A stretch of DNA of 64,000 nt from Stereum hirsutum FP-91666 SS1 (GCF_000264905.1 NW_006763145.1:127261-191260); one strand, 5' to 3'; shown: positions 1 through 11,848, numbered from the stretch's first letter. Notes: generated by a model from the letters alone, not told the origin. Translations and numbers: made by a program.

Positions 1-26
1 CAAGGAAAACATCTTATTGGATGGGA

Positions 27-350
27 GCGTACGCATCCATCGCGCCGCATCATCTGGGAGAAGCCATGTTTGATGTGCAGGTTGAGCGCCCGGCCATATT
101 CCCAAAGTACAACAACTTGCCCACGAACGCACACTGTGCGCGATATATAGCGGCACACGGCCGCCGAGCTCAACTTGTAAGAGACGATGGTCTTGCCGTA
201 GCAGCAATGACGTTCTCAGTAGACTCCAACACTCGCACGAGAAACTTTCAAGAGCAAACCACTAGGCAAGCGTATTGTGGACCAGCGTAAATATGGACGA
301 ACCCGCGGTGAGGAAATCTCCTGACTGACATCGTCAAGCCCAAGCGACCT
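27..350. repeat. Diverged direct repeat, copy 1
   Basis: This stretch aligns by eye, in the same orientation, with about 3105-3440. Shared landmarks in order are catccatcg-gccgcatcat, gatgt-caggtt, cgccgagctca and a closing catcgt-aagcc-aagcgac. Several indels and many substitutions separate the copies, so the duplication is old. No convincing open reading frame spans it on either strand. It lies just beyond the 3' end of the DUF6534 gene. Whether it is a transposon remnant or a decayed gene piece cannot be told from the sequence. Confidence 0.6.
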
Positions 351-482
351 CTGCTGCAAGAGTCTTGTTCTACGGACCTAATCCACGCACCGCTGTCAGA
401 ACAGCGTTGAGGATACGTTAAGACAGATAGGATTGCCCACTTGGTCAAAGGCTTCTACCAGCAAAAACCCTCGAAGCTTACG

Positions 483-2614
483 CTATACACGACTTCTCCC
501 TTCCTCAAGTTGGTCAGAAAGGTTTCGTGCACGAGAACGGGTGTCTTTTGTAACGATTGTCGAGGAAGGGTTCCATAACTCTATAGCTTGCAGATCTTGG
601 CGCATTGATTGTCGGGTATTGAGACTGTATGCCGGTGTGTAGTGAGAAGGGCGAAGAGAAAGCGTTGAAGTTCTCGGTTTGAATCGGGTACGCACGTTGA
701 AATGAATGAGCAAGTATATACTATGTAAATCCGCAAAACGTCAGAATACAATAGGGGACGGACTCGAATGACCTTTCATGGGCATACCTCGTGATAACAT
801 GAAGAAAAATGGTGTATAGAGTAGTGTTGATCGTGCACTTAGATACTATGAAGAGCCATTTCAGTGAAGGACGCTCGTCTCCGCGAGCTACGGCAGCTTC
901 ACAACTGACCACAATCAAACCAGTAAGGGCGAAGAATCTAGAGTGTAAGAGGGGATATCAGAGCCCACGCCGTGAAATGAGATAGAATTTGGTGCTAACG
1001 TGTTGAGAAGACCTGTCGATATGTCATTAATCGATCCAAAGTTCACCACATATTTAAATACACATACAAGTATTCAAGGCATACGTGATGATTCTAGTTA
1101 TGACCTTTTGGGTTCTGTGTTTCAATGCGAGTCAGAATGATGAGCACAAGCTTCAAGATATCAAAATCAAGGATTATACCTGGAGAACATGTCTTTGGTC
1201 TTTCGGAAGTGGGATACCATCGCCGATACAATGAATATATCGCATATGGTATTCAACCCCAAAGCCAGGGGGGACCAGATCTGAATTCAGCCAAATAAAG
1301 CGATCAGGAGCTTGTGTAAGCGAATGACTCGAACCTCTTCAGCCTTCGAGCCAGGCATGCCCAGTGTGTCTTCATCCAACCTATTGTGAGGCGATTAGTT
1401 TACTGTGCTCTTCAAGCTATGATCAACTTCGTACATCGCGACTACGAACACTGCAATTCCGAACATATAAGTCGCCATATTTCAACTCGTGATATGTTTA
1501 GGATAGACACTTACCTATGGCACATGCTACACAGATGTTAAAGTACAATAAGCCTCTAAAGGAAACGACGGAGATACATACCAATTTGAGATATAGCTAT
1601 GACCGCCTGCTCGACAAGATTTCAGCCAGGAACACAAAAACCACTGAATGGTAGTCCCTTACGGTGACAAGAGGAATGGGCTTTTTCTTCTCGCTGACTA
1701 TAAATGGCATCCCAATCGGTTTTTTAGTGGATGATAACACTGAAATGGATGGGCAACGTACTGTGATATATCCTCCAGGCGAAGAACCTACGGTTTCAGG
1801 TAAGCATGTGAGGAGATCGTGATGGACGTGGGTAGGGCATATATGTAGTAATTTCAAAAGTTGAACTTGCCCTCAGTAGGGCTTACACCTTACGCAGCGG
1901 AGGGTTGGATGTAGATCACTACATATATGCCCTCGTGGAAACCTCACAATTGAATGATTGTGCTAATTATATGCTGTAGATAGGCATGAGTATGTAATAT
2001 GTGAAGTCGCCACATATGAGTACTATAAACCACTCACGACGAACAGAATTTGAAACTGTATCGGAGAATGAGGAACAGATGACACGGATGTGAATACGCA
2101 GGTGCGTACGTACTGTTATACTCCTGCACAGCACAGAATCAGGTGGATTATCTGGAAATGAAGGTAGAAAAAGCCACTCACCAGGTAGTATGCTGTAGAA
2201 CCGAGAGGTCGCCGAAATTCGAAACGGTGACGTGATAAAAGAAGACAACAAGTAACGCGAGATGAATCGCATCTAGTATCCTGCAAACGATGTTCATTAG
2301 TACCTTTTATTTTGTAGCATGGCTATTCTTACATCAACACTGCAACCTACATTTCACCACAGTGTTAATACAGGTAGTGGGTTCATAGATCCAAGAGGAC
2401 TACTCACTAGTAACTGCAGAAAGAAACGGTCGTCATCACAGTGTTGTGTATAATAGATATATGCCTGAAGACATGTAATCCCGAACACACTGCACGGGTA
2501 ACTTGGTTAGCGGCTAATCGCTTGATCAATCAAGAGGCCAACACACATCGAGGAAAATATGATTCCAATGAACACAGCACCTAAAGTATTATCGAGAGGA
2601 ATGGGACTAGGCAT
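483..2614 (-). CDS. DUF6534-type seven-transmembrane protein, intron-rich
   Basis: This gene was assembled on the minus strand from about a dozen short exons. The start (MPSPIPLDNTLGAVFIG) opens the first membrane helix. Family landmarks follow in the right order: VFGITCLQAYIYY after helix 1, ILDAIHLALLVVFFYHVT, a helix ending FFAWRIYHISEKKKPIPLV, then IWSPLALGLNTICDIFIV followed by the typical R-K-T-K and TQKVITRIITYALNTCLL stretch. A last helix and a hydrophilic tail end at the stop at 483-485. The order of hydrophobic segments and the L-G-A-x-x-I-G opening match the fungal DUF6534 membrane proteins, which are common in Agaricomycetes and have no established function. One central junction, between the YEVDHSLKST exon and the IWSP exon, is uncertain. 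No stop interrupts the chosen exons, so the gene may be intact. Confidence 0.75.
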
Positions 2615-4756
2615 GACCAGCACCTTAAGCAACGGATGCGACTTGGAGGACGGAGGAGGATACAGGAAGTGGGTGCGGGGTGGTCGAAAGCCAATCTGCC
2701 TCAGCTCTTGTTCAATTCATAGTCTGTGCGTCCACGATGGATGAAAGAGGGTCATTGATCACATCTTTGCGATGACGGGCGTCCATCCACGACTTTTGAA
2801 GTTACCTTGATATTCTACATGTTCCAGAGATGAAAGGTGGAAGGTAACATCAGCAACGTAGCCACATAGAGGACCGTAGCTGATATTCTTCAGACGGTGG
2901 CCGAAGCCCATCAGCATAAGTATAGAAACAGATTTGATTGTCTGAGCTTTCCAGGCAGTACAGGCTCGGAAACACTCCGCATAGCAGGAAGACACTGTGA
3001 GACTGATTGCAAAGCTTGCAACGAATGTGCTACTGAAAGAACAACATTGAGGATGAAAATACTGAGCGCTGCTATCAAGATGTTCGTTACATGATTGAAA
3101 TGTGGCGTGCTCATCCATCGTGCCGCATCATCGAAACGATGATATGACTGATGTACAGGTTTTGCACCTACGTATACAGTCACAGTGCAATAGGGCAATT
3201 GCCTACAAATGCGCACGGTGGACCGCCGAGCTCAGCTTGGAAGAGGAAGTGGCCTTGTCGTGGCAGCAACAACATTCTTGTCGCAGGAAATGAGTGGAGT
3301 TTATGCCTTGTTTGTCTCTCTCCAACAACTCCATAAGAAACTTCGAAGGTCAAACTGCTATGTAGATGAATCCGAGTAAATATGGACCAACCTCCGCGGA
3401 GAGGAAAGTCCCTAGCTCACATCGTTAAGCCGAAGCGACGGGGTGAACAGACTGTAAAATGAAATAAAGCATTGAGTAAGGACATCGGTTGACCGTAGCT
3501 CAAAAGTCGAAGTGAGATGGTGATTCGTACAATCACTGGCGAGGCAGCAAACATTTTATTGTTGGCTGACAGCCCATTCCGCCTCTGTTGCGGGAGTTTC
3601 GTTGTGTGGCAGTTCTGTCGTAATTAAAGAGTCTACCGTCTCGTTCGGAATTATATGAGGAAATAGTACCAGTCCCAGCGCACAGAGAGCTGAACGCGAT
3701 GTATTGCTCTTCGGACACGCCCTGACAGTTGAGTCGACCACTCCATATGACGGGAAGTGCCCGAAAGCTAGATTTCTGTCAGACCAAGCTCTCCTATCGC
3801 TCGAGAGTGGACCGCGGGGAACCAACAGTGAACACGAGAGAACCGAGAACCAGATGTGAGGTATCGCTGCTGTACGTGATGATGAACATAGACACCAACG
3901 ATTGTGACGCCACTACGCCACACCTTTTCATGTGTACTCGGGCCGGTCCAGTCCGTAGACCCTCCAGCTCCTGGACCCCTGCTCGCCGTTGCTCCAACGT
4001 TGCTCTTTCCCAGGGTTTTCAGAGTCAAGCTTTCAGAACAGCCTGGTTAAAGGACTTCATTCAACTGAACGAATATGTCAGGGTTCTATGTCTGAGCCTC
4101 AGGGTTGGAGTATGAAGTTGAGTACGATATGCAAGGAAAGCGTTGGGAAAGCGAACCGGATAGATGAGCAGGGCAGTCAGAAAGTGGCAGAACCGGGCTT
4201 CATTGACTACTGAGTCACAATGCTCAGACTAAGAAAGTTCAAGAAGACTCTTCTCGCGATATTGTGTTCAGACAAGCAGAGTGGCAGATCGACGCGGGAC
4301 CCATGGAAGCAGAAGATACCAGAGACTGAATGAGGAACTGGGAGAGTCGCAAGTTATAGCCTAAATCTTACTATTAGGGATCAACATGGAAAGGCACGCT
4401 AGCAAAGAGACAGGATGCCGAAGCTGAGCAGTGATAGCAAAGGAAACGAGAAGAGACGAGAAATCGCTGTGAGTCGTTGTAGGATGTGAGTCTTAGCCAG
4501 CCACGTGAAGTGATGGGGTCCAGGTCCCAGACCCCTCTCAAAAAGGCAATCGCTCGACTCAGCCATAGAGAACGCTCCGCCGGCAGTGCGCGCCTCCTCA
4601 ACGTCGTCTCCGCCATCCATCAACCTCCCGTTGACCGTCGTCTGTCCCCCACTCGTCGTCGTCCGTCGCGACTTCAAATAATGCCTCTGGGACTCAGCTT
4701 GCCATGCATCTCGTTTTGTCACGCTTCTGTGTGACAGAACAATAAGTCACGACGCG
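2615..4756. other. Gene-poor stretch with possible membrane-protein remnant
   Basis: No complete gene was recognised here. On the minus strand at about 3100-2830 there are short hydrophobic readings (for example NILIAALSIFILNVVLS, and in another frame TFVASFAISLTVSS) that recall pieces of a DUF6534-like protein, but they cannot be joined into a model. About 3105-3440 is the second copy of the repeat seen at 27-350. The open frames at 3729-4115 (+) and 4399-4722 (-) have no recognisable motif. Confidence 0.35.
3105..3440. repeat. Diverged direct repeat, copy 2
   Basis: This is the partner of the sequence at 27-350, in the same orientation. It lies upstream of the DUF6534 gene start, so the two copies bracket that gene at roughly 3-kb spacing. 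That arrangement suggests an old tandem duplication or two insertions of one element. Confidence 0.6.
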
Positions 4757-4763
4757 TATAAAG
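4757..4763 (+). promoter_or_regulatory. TATA box of the SRA-YDG gene
   Basis: TATAAAG lies 95 bp before the proposed start codon at 4852, a usual distance in these fungi once a short 5' leader is allowed for. It supports that start. Confidence 0.5.
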
Positions 4764-4851
4764 TCGCGTCTTGGCCCATGCGCATCTTCACCCTGGACAC
4801 TCATCTTGCTCTATTTTGTGAACACCAAAGCCAACTTGCACTCCACTGACC

Positions 4852-6269
4852 ATGCCTGGAATGGAAGAATTGTACGTTCAAGCTTGATCTCTTTAGCTAA
4901 CTGAGCTCACCATGATTCTGCGATTGGGTCGCTCTCGTAGGAGAAAACGGCTCGCAGGAAACACCAGACTGTATAGCCCCCAGAGCCTAGAGAAAGATCC
5001 GAACGACGATAATCGCCTTGGACCCATACCCAGAGTTCCAGTTGGGACGATGTTCCGCTCTAGGTGCGTCGTTTTGTCTCGATATCCGACATGCATTCGG
5101 GTTCCGTAACTGGGAGGGAACGTCGAGATGGGATGAGTAGCAATCTGACACAAGCTGATCACCTTGCTGGGGTTGTTATTCTCCAGGAAGGAACTTGCAC
5201 AGAGCGGTGTCCACCGTGCCAATCCAGCCGGCATCGCAGGAAGTATGAAAGGTGCGACGTCGGTAGTTCTGTCTGGGAAGTACGAGGACGATGTGGATCA
5301 GGGCGATGTCGTGTGAGTGTCTCGCTCTCCTCATGCAATCTGCACCTCCCTCTTTGCTGTTTTGTTGTCGGTGTGTAATATAGTATGATGCTGACGGGTT
5401 ATCGGCGGTCGCTCTATGGTGCAGGTGGTACACCGGTGCTGGTATGTCTTTGACGTAGTTATAATCAAGTCTTCAATACGAGGTTGACATGGTGGGATCT
5501 TATCAGGCGGAAGGCAGGATGACGGAAAGAAGGGATGGAACGTGCGTATTCCATAGCCTCTCCCGGCCCTCTCGGCTCGATTTATTCACTCTGCATGCAG
5601 ATGGACGGTCCTCAGGTCAAAGACCAATCCTTCGAACATCCACACAATCTCAAGCTCAGGGTATGTCCCCAACATTGTTCTTCGTTCTCTTTTGTTGCAA
5701 GGCCCCTCTTGCTGTCATTTCCCGTCACCCGTACCTGTGCACCATGTCCCACAGCTTGCGCCTCATCCTCTCTTCTCTGAGAATTTCATTGGCTAACGAG
5801 ACATGTAGATCACCTATGAAACGGGTCGATCCATTCGTCTTGTCCGCGCGATCAACAAAGGATACCGATACGATGGGATGTATCGTGTCACAGAGGTATG
5901 TCTTCCTCGATGTCGACCCATTGCTTGCTGTCCGACATATATCATCGCGGCGCGCTGTTGTTGGCCGTTTCTTCTGGTTGACGTCGTTGGTGTCCTTCTC
6001 TTTGTAGGCTTATTTGGGTAAAGGAAAGAGTGGTCATGCAATCTGTCGGTTCAAGTTCGAGGTGAATGCTTTTGTCCGAATTTCTTAATCTTGACTCCTT
6101 CTGACCATATGATGCATCAATACGACTCCTTTGGTTCCATGTCTACTCTCTACTTTCTCTTGATCCACGTATACAGCGCGAGCCGGACCAGCCACCTCTC
6201 GGGCCTCTACCCGCCACCGCTCGCACCACATCAAGTTCTCGTGAGGCTGGCATAAGCCGCCGTGTTTGA
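4852..6269 (+). CDS. SRA-YDG domain protein (methyl-DNA-binding fold)
   Basis: Nine exons join in frame: 4852-4871, 4941-5063, 5187-5312, 5425-5441, 5507-5541, 5601-5660, 5809-5895, 6008-6061 and 6177-6269. They give about 204 residues. The product is little more than one SRA-YDG domain. It opens with [16 protein letters not shown], then [38 protein letters not shown], then [48 protein letters not shown] and a closing FKFEREPDQP. In UHRF1 and plant SUVH proteins this fold flips out and reads 5-methylcytosine in DNA. Here it is not attached to a RING, PHD or SET domain, as is common in short basidiomycete members. A role as a reader of methylated DNA in the nucleus is inferred from the family. 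All intron phases agree, so the model is strong. Confidence 0.9.
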
Positions 6270-7112
6270 AGCCCGCAAACTCCAACTAACCAAAGCCTTT
6301 GATCGCATCGCGCTGGATGCATGTATTTCTATCTGTGTTCTTCTTCTCTCCCGCAGTGAATGTCTTTCGCATGATAGCCTTCTCGGTTACTCTCGTCTGC
6401 CATTCATTCATCTGTCTGTTGTACATCTATTTCCCCTATCGGCTCATATGAAAGATCTCTTCGAGCCATTTTTACCCCGTGTTCTTCCTCGCTTTCGCAC
6501 CCATCGGTTTCGTATCTGTTGTCAACTTTTCTTTGGTTTCATTTTGTATCATTTGCTGTTGATGTTTTTTGCCGATGCAACAGCGCTTGGTGTTGGCTCA
6601 TAACGATTGTGTTTGCCTGGTACAGCCGCATATTGTTGGCGTACCTACATTTTTCAGCGAGCGAAAACTGATGCGTAACGCTCCCAGAGCTCGTTCGCTG
6701 TTATGAGTACCTCGAGATTGCCGCATCCTACCACCAGGGAGGCAGAGTGCTATCTGGCTAGGTATGTCGTTAGACAACCGGCTGTCCTTCTTGTTCTCTT
6801 CTCTCTGCTTTCTTGAGCTTCTCTTTTGGAACACGGTGAGCACCTTCCTCGTACGCCTTGCAATGGATAATCCCCTTCGTCCGACCCTTTGCTCGGACGA
6901 GCAGAAGAGGACGTGTTCGATCCCAAGGCGACTTCCGAGCTGAAAGTGCTACTTTCAAAATGGCGAGGAGGGCTGCTTCACATTGGTCCAGGGTTTGGGC
7001 GTCTCCTTCAAAATGTGCGATCGAGACGAAGTTCTGTGACATTGGACCTTCTGATATTTTTCTATGCCGTACCCAGGTTGTGAGTTTCTCACACTCGACA
7101 CGCCTAGGACGC
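6270..7112. other. Intergenic region between SRA-YDG and BTB genes
   Basis: This region probably holds the 3' end of the SRA-YDG transcript and the promoter of the BTB gene. A minus-strand open frame at 6770-7147 ends in a basic, charged stretch (VPKEKLKKAERREQEG) that could be the tail of a small gene, but no family was recognised and no second exon was found. Confidence 0.3.
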
Positions 7113-8561
7113 ATGTACGCCGCCACTGTAATTCTGCTCTGGTACATAAAGCCTGCCGACTTCGACAGGGCATCCTCCCCTGACTCGTCTGATTTCTCTC
7201 CGCCTGAGTCCTCCTCGTCGAATGGTAAGCATCTCTAGCTGTCCCTATCTCGGGATTTTGTCTACCGTTCTGACAGCACACGCTGCACACTTTAGCCCTC
7301 AGGCTCAAGCGAGTCAGACTTCGAAGACATCGCCTCCGCTATCTCTTCAGTCATCTCCGTCGATATAGACATGTCTAAGTTTCCTACTCGTGATGGCTTC
7401 ACCACTCCCGGCTCTGGCGAAGATGATGCTGGAATCTCTGCGCCCGAGTACCCGCCGCATGAGCGATTTTGGTTTGATGATGGTAGTGTAACATTCGTGG
7501 TACGCCCTCTATCACTGGATCCAGGTTTCCTTTACACAGCTACCGTCTCTGATCACCATCGCTTTGGCTAGGTCGAAGGAACCGCATACTTCCTTCATCG
7601 CTTCCTGTTCAAGCTTCACTCCACGACCTTCGCTCAGAAATTTCTCGCCGGACACACGGACCCCAAGGATCCCATCATCTTAAAGGATGTCGAGAAGGAC
7701 CAGTTTGATGCCTTCTTGAACGTCCTGTATCGCACGTACGTCAACGCTACCCAGCCTAACTGTATCTTACGAACTCTCATGGCTCCTTGATGCGACTTGC
7801 CAACTCCCAGTTCGTTCACCTCCGATCCAGCCCAAAGCGCCGCGGCCTGGGCATCTGTCCTTCATCTCGCCACCGAGTGGGACTTTCCATCTATTCGAAA
7901 CCTCGCCATCAAGAACTTCACCCCGTCCGCTTCCGATGTCGACAAGATTGTCCTTGGTCATCGCTACCGCTTCGAAGAGTGGCTCCTTCCTGGCTACACG
8001 GGTCTGTGCGAACGGAAGGAGCCACTCACCCCCGAGGAGGGCGACAGACTCGAAAAACAGGACATCATTGCGATCGCCCGTGTTAGAGAGGAACTTCGAT
8101 CGAACGCTTCCGCCGCTGAACCTATTGAAATGACTCAAAGCATTCGCTGCCAATCGTGCAATACCACACACAACTACTCTTTCAATAACACGCAAACCTC
8201 CCTTCCCTGTCAGACCAACTATTACGGAAATTGCCAGAGTATACCCCTACCCGTTATCAAACCTCGTTCTTCGTCTTCGCCTTCGCTGCCGGACACGGCC
8301 GCGATAACTAAGAAGGTCAGGTCCCTCATCCCTCGTTCGACTCTCCAGTACGTCACCCCGCGATTCCACCATGGCCACGCCGACGGTCCAGAAGCTGATA
8401 CTGACGTTGAAGAAGGGCATGTTGAAGAAGGAATCGTGAAAGTATCGCCGATCGAGGATATCGACGCTGGGAAACTTGAAGATGTAAAGGACGATGAGCC
8501 GAAGACGGGGAATTGCAAGAGTAAGGGCAAGAAGAAGAAGGTACATAGGCCCTATTATTAA
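7113..8561 (+). CDS. BTB/POZ domain protein
   Basis: The exons are about 7113-7224, 7303-7499, 7572-7735 and 7811-8561, with consistent phases. After a Ser/Asp-rich leader the BTB fold starts at FWFDDGSVTF-VVEGTAYFLHRFLF. It runs through STTFAQKFL and DPIILKDVEKDQFDAFLNVLYR and ends with a helical part, WASVLHLATEWDFPSIRNLA. This is the usual layout of the large Agaricomycete BTB family, whose members are thought to be protein-interaction modules. The C-terminal 150 residues are low-complexity, with acidic patches and a basic end (SKGKKKK). The first exon is uncertain: translation could instead begin at the methionine at 7371, inside the second exon. The BTB core is not affected by that choice. 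Confidence 0.75.
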
Positions 8562-8564
8562 CTG

Positions 8565-8591
8565 GAAGGAAGGAAGGAAGGAAGGAAGGAG
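8565..8591. repeat. GGAA microsatellite
   Basis: About six perfect GGAA units lie just after the stop codon of the BTB gene, in its probable 3' untranslated region. Confidence 0.8.
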
Positions 8592-9575
8592 GAAAGAAAG
8601 ATTCATGGAGAGTCGGGATGACCCAAAACAAACCGCAGATATGTTGTTCTTTTTGGTACTCGGCTTGTCTTTGTGGTCTGTTTGGCATATGTACATGTAT
8701 TTAGATCGAAATTTCTCCTCAAGCCGCATGAACTGCCCGAGACAGCTTCAAGCCCACCTGTGAAATTGCGTACTTCTACTTCGGCGGGAGACAAAGGCGT
8801 GTTCCAACGCCACACAGGTGCCACCTCAAGAGGACCACGTGTCGTTGCTAACTTACTTACTCGTGCTCTTCGTTGACCTCATTATTTCCCGTCCGTTATC
8901 CTCCGTCATCCCCCTTTTCTGTCGTGCATCGGACCAGGGGAAGAGGGAGTCAGAGCTACTCACAGCTCAAAGTATGCTATACAAGATGCTGTTTGGACCC
9001 TCGAGACGATACAGCCGCACAGCTTGCAGGCACTGCCGTATATCGCTTCTACAGTGTCTACTAGACACCACCAACTATAAGCGAACTCTACATATGTCTT
9101 CAAGAACACGAACCCCCTAGCGGCCAGGTTTTGTATCAATCCAATGCCAGCGTATTTCCTGGCGCTCCAGGCATCCGACTCGGCGAGGATCTGTGTCTGC
9201 TGTTTCATTCGTTTCAATGGTCCTCTCCGCCTCCAAAGTGGGACCTACCTATGCTCAGACTGATTGGGAACGGGACGGGTCTGAGACCGATGCCACATGA
9301 CAGGTGATACTCCGACTATGGTGTTGGTATGTATGTCTGCCTATCGAGGACAGTCGGCTTTCCGACGTTCCAACGTTCCAATCCAACGCTCATTGAAGTC
9401 TAACCAGCCTTAGCGCCGGTACAAGGACCATAGGGCGCGCCTCGGGGGCGAAGGTGGTCCGCACGCTTACGGTTAAGTGAGTTAGGATGTATAGGGCGAT
9501 GTATAGTCGGAAGCTGTGTCCTCCGTGTCGAGTCTACTCGGGCAATGTTGTGACTCACGTTCTCGGGTTATGCAG
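8592..9575. other. Intergenic region without a supported gene
   Basis: Short open frames exist on both strands, for example a minus-strand one at 8960-9217, but none has a recognisable motif or splice-supported partner. The region separates the BTB gene from the reductase gene and probably contains the reductase promoter. Confidence 0.4.
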
Positions 9576-9584
9576 TATATAAAG
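9576..9584 (+). promoter_or_regulatory. TATA box of the reductase gene
   Basis: TATATAAAG lies 85 bp before the ATG at 9661. This argues that the reductase is transcribed as its own short gene and is not the tail of a longer multidomain enzyme. Confidence 0.55.
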
Positions 9585-9660
9585 GTGCATCTCTTACAAC
9601 CTATGTGATTGCATTTCTGCTCGCTACGTATCCCGAAGATCACTTGCCAGTCTCTACTGC

Positions 9661-11160
9661 ATGTCGTCCCCGACCCCTTCCTCAAGCGTTAACGGCAGCA
9701 AGGATTTCGCAAACGCACTAGCGGAGAAGTACACTACCGACTTCCCAGTCCATCAGCCACTTTTGCCACAACAGCCATCACCAGCGGTACTCGACACCGT
9801 CCTTCTAGTTGGTAGCCGCGGCGGCATAGGAGCCAATCTACTCTCTCAGCTTCTCAGACGACATTGTGTCCGCAAAGTCTACGCTCTGAATCGTAATCAC
9901 GACGACGGGAGGACTAGCCAGGAGAGGCAGAGGGACGAGCTTCACCTGCAGGGCCTGGATCCCTCGTTGGCGGAGAGTGAGAAGCTGGTCTTACTAGAAG
10001 GGAAGACCTCACACGCTACTTTGGGGTTGACCAGAGACATGTTTGATGAGGTGTGCTTACTTTGACTTTTTCGGTATTTCAACGTCCACGGTCTGATTGA
10101 GGGGCTCATCATACCAAACAGATCTCTAAGTCCGTCACTGCAATCATAGTGAATGGTTGGCGTGTTGAATTCCGCTCTCCTCTCTCGGAGTTCGAGGACT
10201 TGATCGATGGGATTCGGAACCTCATCAACATTGCTCTGAGGTCGCCACAATCTCAGCCACCGTACTTCCTTTTCTGCTCGTCGCTCGCTTTACTCCAAGG
10301 TGAGCGCAATTTAACTCCTCTTGGTTTAATTCGACGCTCATCACTGTACTTCTATGCACTCCAGACCTCGACATCCCTTCACCAATCCCTGAAACCTTTC
10401 TTGAAGATGCACCACCTGTTTGGGTCTCTGGTGAAGGCTACCGCCGCTCGAAGTGGGTTGTAGAAAGCATCATCAAAGACGCCATGAAGAAGGCAGCTCT
10501 GCGCGCTACCGTAGCCCGTATAGGACAGATCAGCGGTAGCATAAACGGATACTGGAAGACGGATGAGTGGTTCCCTATCATGGTAAAGTCGAGCCAATAC
10601 CTTGGTTGTCTACCAATGGAGGATCGAGTACGTGCATCTTTCTATTTCAAGTATTGGCGTATTTTGCTCACGAAAGACAACTTTGGCAGTGGACAGCATG
10701 GATCTCCGCGCCTCTTGCTGCATCCACAATTATCGACCTCATAGGCTCCAACGTCCCTGTCTGCCACATCGTCCACAGCCACCCTATCCCATTCACCTCC
10801 ATCCTCCACCCTCTTTCCAGACTCCTCAATGTCGAACTCGTCTCCCGAACCGAGTGGTTCCGCCGACTCGAATCCAGCACGTCGAAAGATCTTACAAAAG
10901 AAATGAAGAAGGCCAACCCTGCCGTCCGAATGCCTTCTTTCTTCCTTATGTGCATGACGAAATCGTACCAAGGTGCTTTCAACCTCCCAATCGTGCGGTC
11001 TGTAGAAGCGGAGAAAGGGTCGGAGAGCCTGAGGCGGGCAAAGGAGAGACCTACGGATGGAGAGGACGTGAGGCGGTGGGTTGACTACTGGCAGAAGATG
11101 GGATTCCTTCGTCGTGCTGGAGATGACGGCTCCGGGGACAGGTTGAAAGCGAAGCTCTGA
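9661..11160 (+). CDS. Free-standing thioester-reductase-like NAD(P)-binding protein
   Basis: Four exons (9661-10050, 10122-10299, 10365-10627, 10690-11160) join in phase to give about 433 residues. The product matches the reductase (R) domain found at the end of fungal adenylate-forming reductases and of the alpha-aminoadipate reductase Lys2. A Rossmann motif follows about 45 residues of leader: VLLVGSRGGIGANLL, then VYALNR. Next come SVTAIIVNGWRVEF (family form: h-a-W-x-V-x-F), FLFCSSLAL with the catalytic-type Ser region, and GYRRSKWVVE carrying the Y-x-x-x-K pair. The C-terminal half contains APLAASTIIDL and FTSILHPLSRLL. In this family the domain reduces a carrier-bound thioester to an aldehyde. 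Here the adenylation and carrier domains are missing and a TATA box lies just upstream, so it acts on an unknown partner or free substrate, or is a relic. Confidence 0.85.
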
Positions 11161-11344
11161 GTTCAGTGTATGACTGTGGCGTGGTTGGACCCTCCTGCCT
11201 ACCTTACCATTACGCGTGCACTAATGTACTCTATTAATACTACGCTAGTAGCTACAGAAGTTCACTAAATCTAATACAGTACGTGTGACATCGTTGCGCC
11301 GTCCGTGGGAGTAGTCCTCCGGCCTCGCCACATCAACCCGCCGG

Positions 11345-11352
11345 TATATAAA
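11345..11352 (+). promoter_or_regulatory. TATA box of the small zinc-finger gene
   Basis: TATATAAA lies 86 bp before the start codon at 11431. Confidence 0.5.
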
Positions 11353-11430
11353 CCAGTCGCTACTGGCTCATACCCCTGAGCAATATACACTCCAACGAGC
11401 TCATCTAACCCCTCCTACGTTTTGCGCATC

Positions 11431-11848
11431 ATGAAACAAGGCGCTTGGACCTGCGACGTCTGCCACCGTTCCATGCATATCAACTCCCAAGCCTCCCACG
11501 TCGTCGGCAAATCTCACACCACAAAAGCAGCGTCGCTCACTACCCCTCGTCCCAGCCCTTCCAACTCCTCCACCCCTCCCTCTTCCGTTCCCACCGATGC
11601 GTCAAGGACACGTATACAGGTCCATCGATGTTCACGACCACAAAGTGACCCCCGCTAACGAAGGATACTTGGAGACGGTTGCTCAGCAGATAGAAAGGAT
11701 GGAGAGGGAAGCAGCGGCTGGGCTGAAGCCTGTGGCATGGCCCTGGCCTGCTCATCTCAAAGGTCAAGCGCCTCGGAGGAGGAGTAAGAAGAAAAGTAGC
11801 GGCATGGTGGGTGGGAAGGGAAAGACGGACAAGAAGGGGAGCGGTTAA
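11431..11848 (+). CDS. Small C2H2-type zinc-finger protein
   Basis: The first exon encodes GAWTCDVCHRSMHINSQ followed by H-V-V-G-K-S-H, a single C-x2-C ... H-x5-H finger of the U1/matrin-like type that often binds RNA or DNA. The second half reads DVHDHKVTPANEGYLETVAQ and then a Lys/Arg-rich tail ending KTDKKGSG. The two halves are in different frames. The best fit is an intron from 11532 to 11619 with a weak donor (gtcgct) and a good acceptor (tatacag), giving about 109 residues. Without splicing, the first frame stops after about 75 residues. A role in RNA or DNA binding is inferred only from the finger. Confidence 0.6.

Noticed and set aside
3729..4115. Open frame of 128 codons upstream of the SRA-YDG gene
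   Set aside because: No recognisable motif, and an overlapping minus-strand frame is equally open; it looks like chance in GC-rich sequence.
6770..7147. Minus-strand frame with a basic end (VPKEKLKKAERREQEG) resembling a small ribosomal or SRP-like protein
   Set aside because: No family motif could be confirmed and no upstream exon was found; it overlaps the promoter of the BTB gene.
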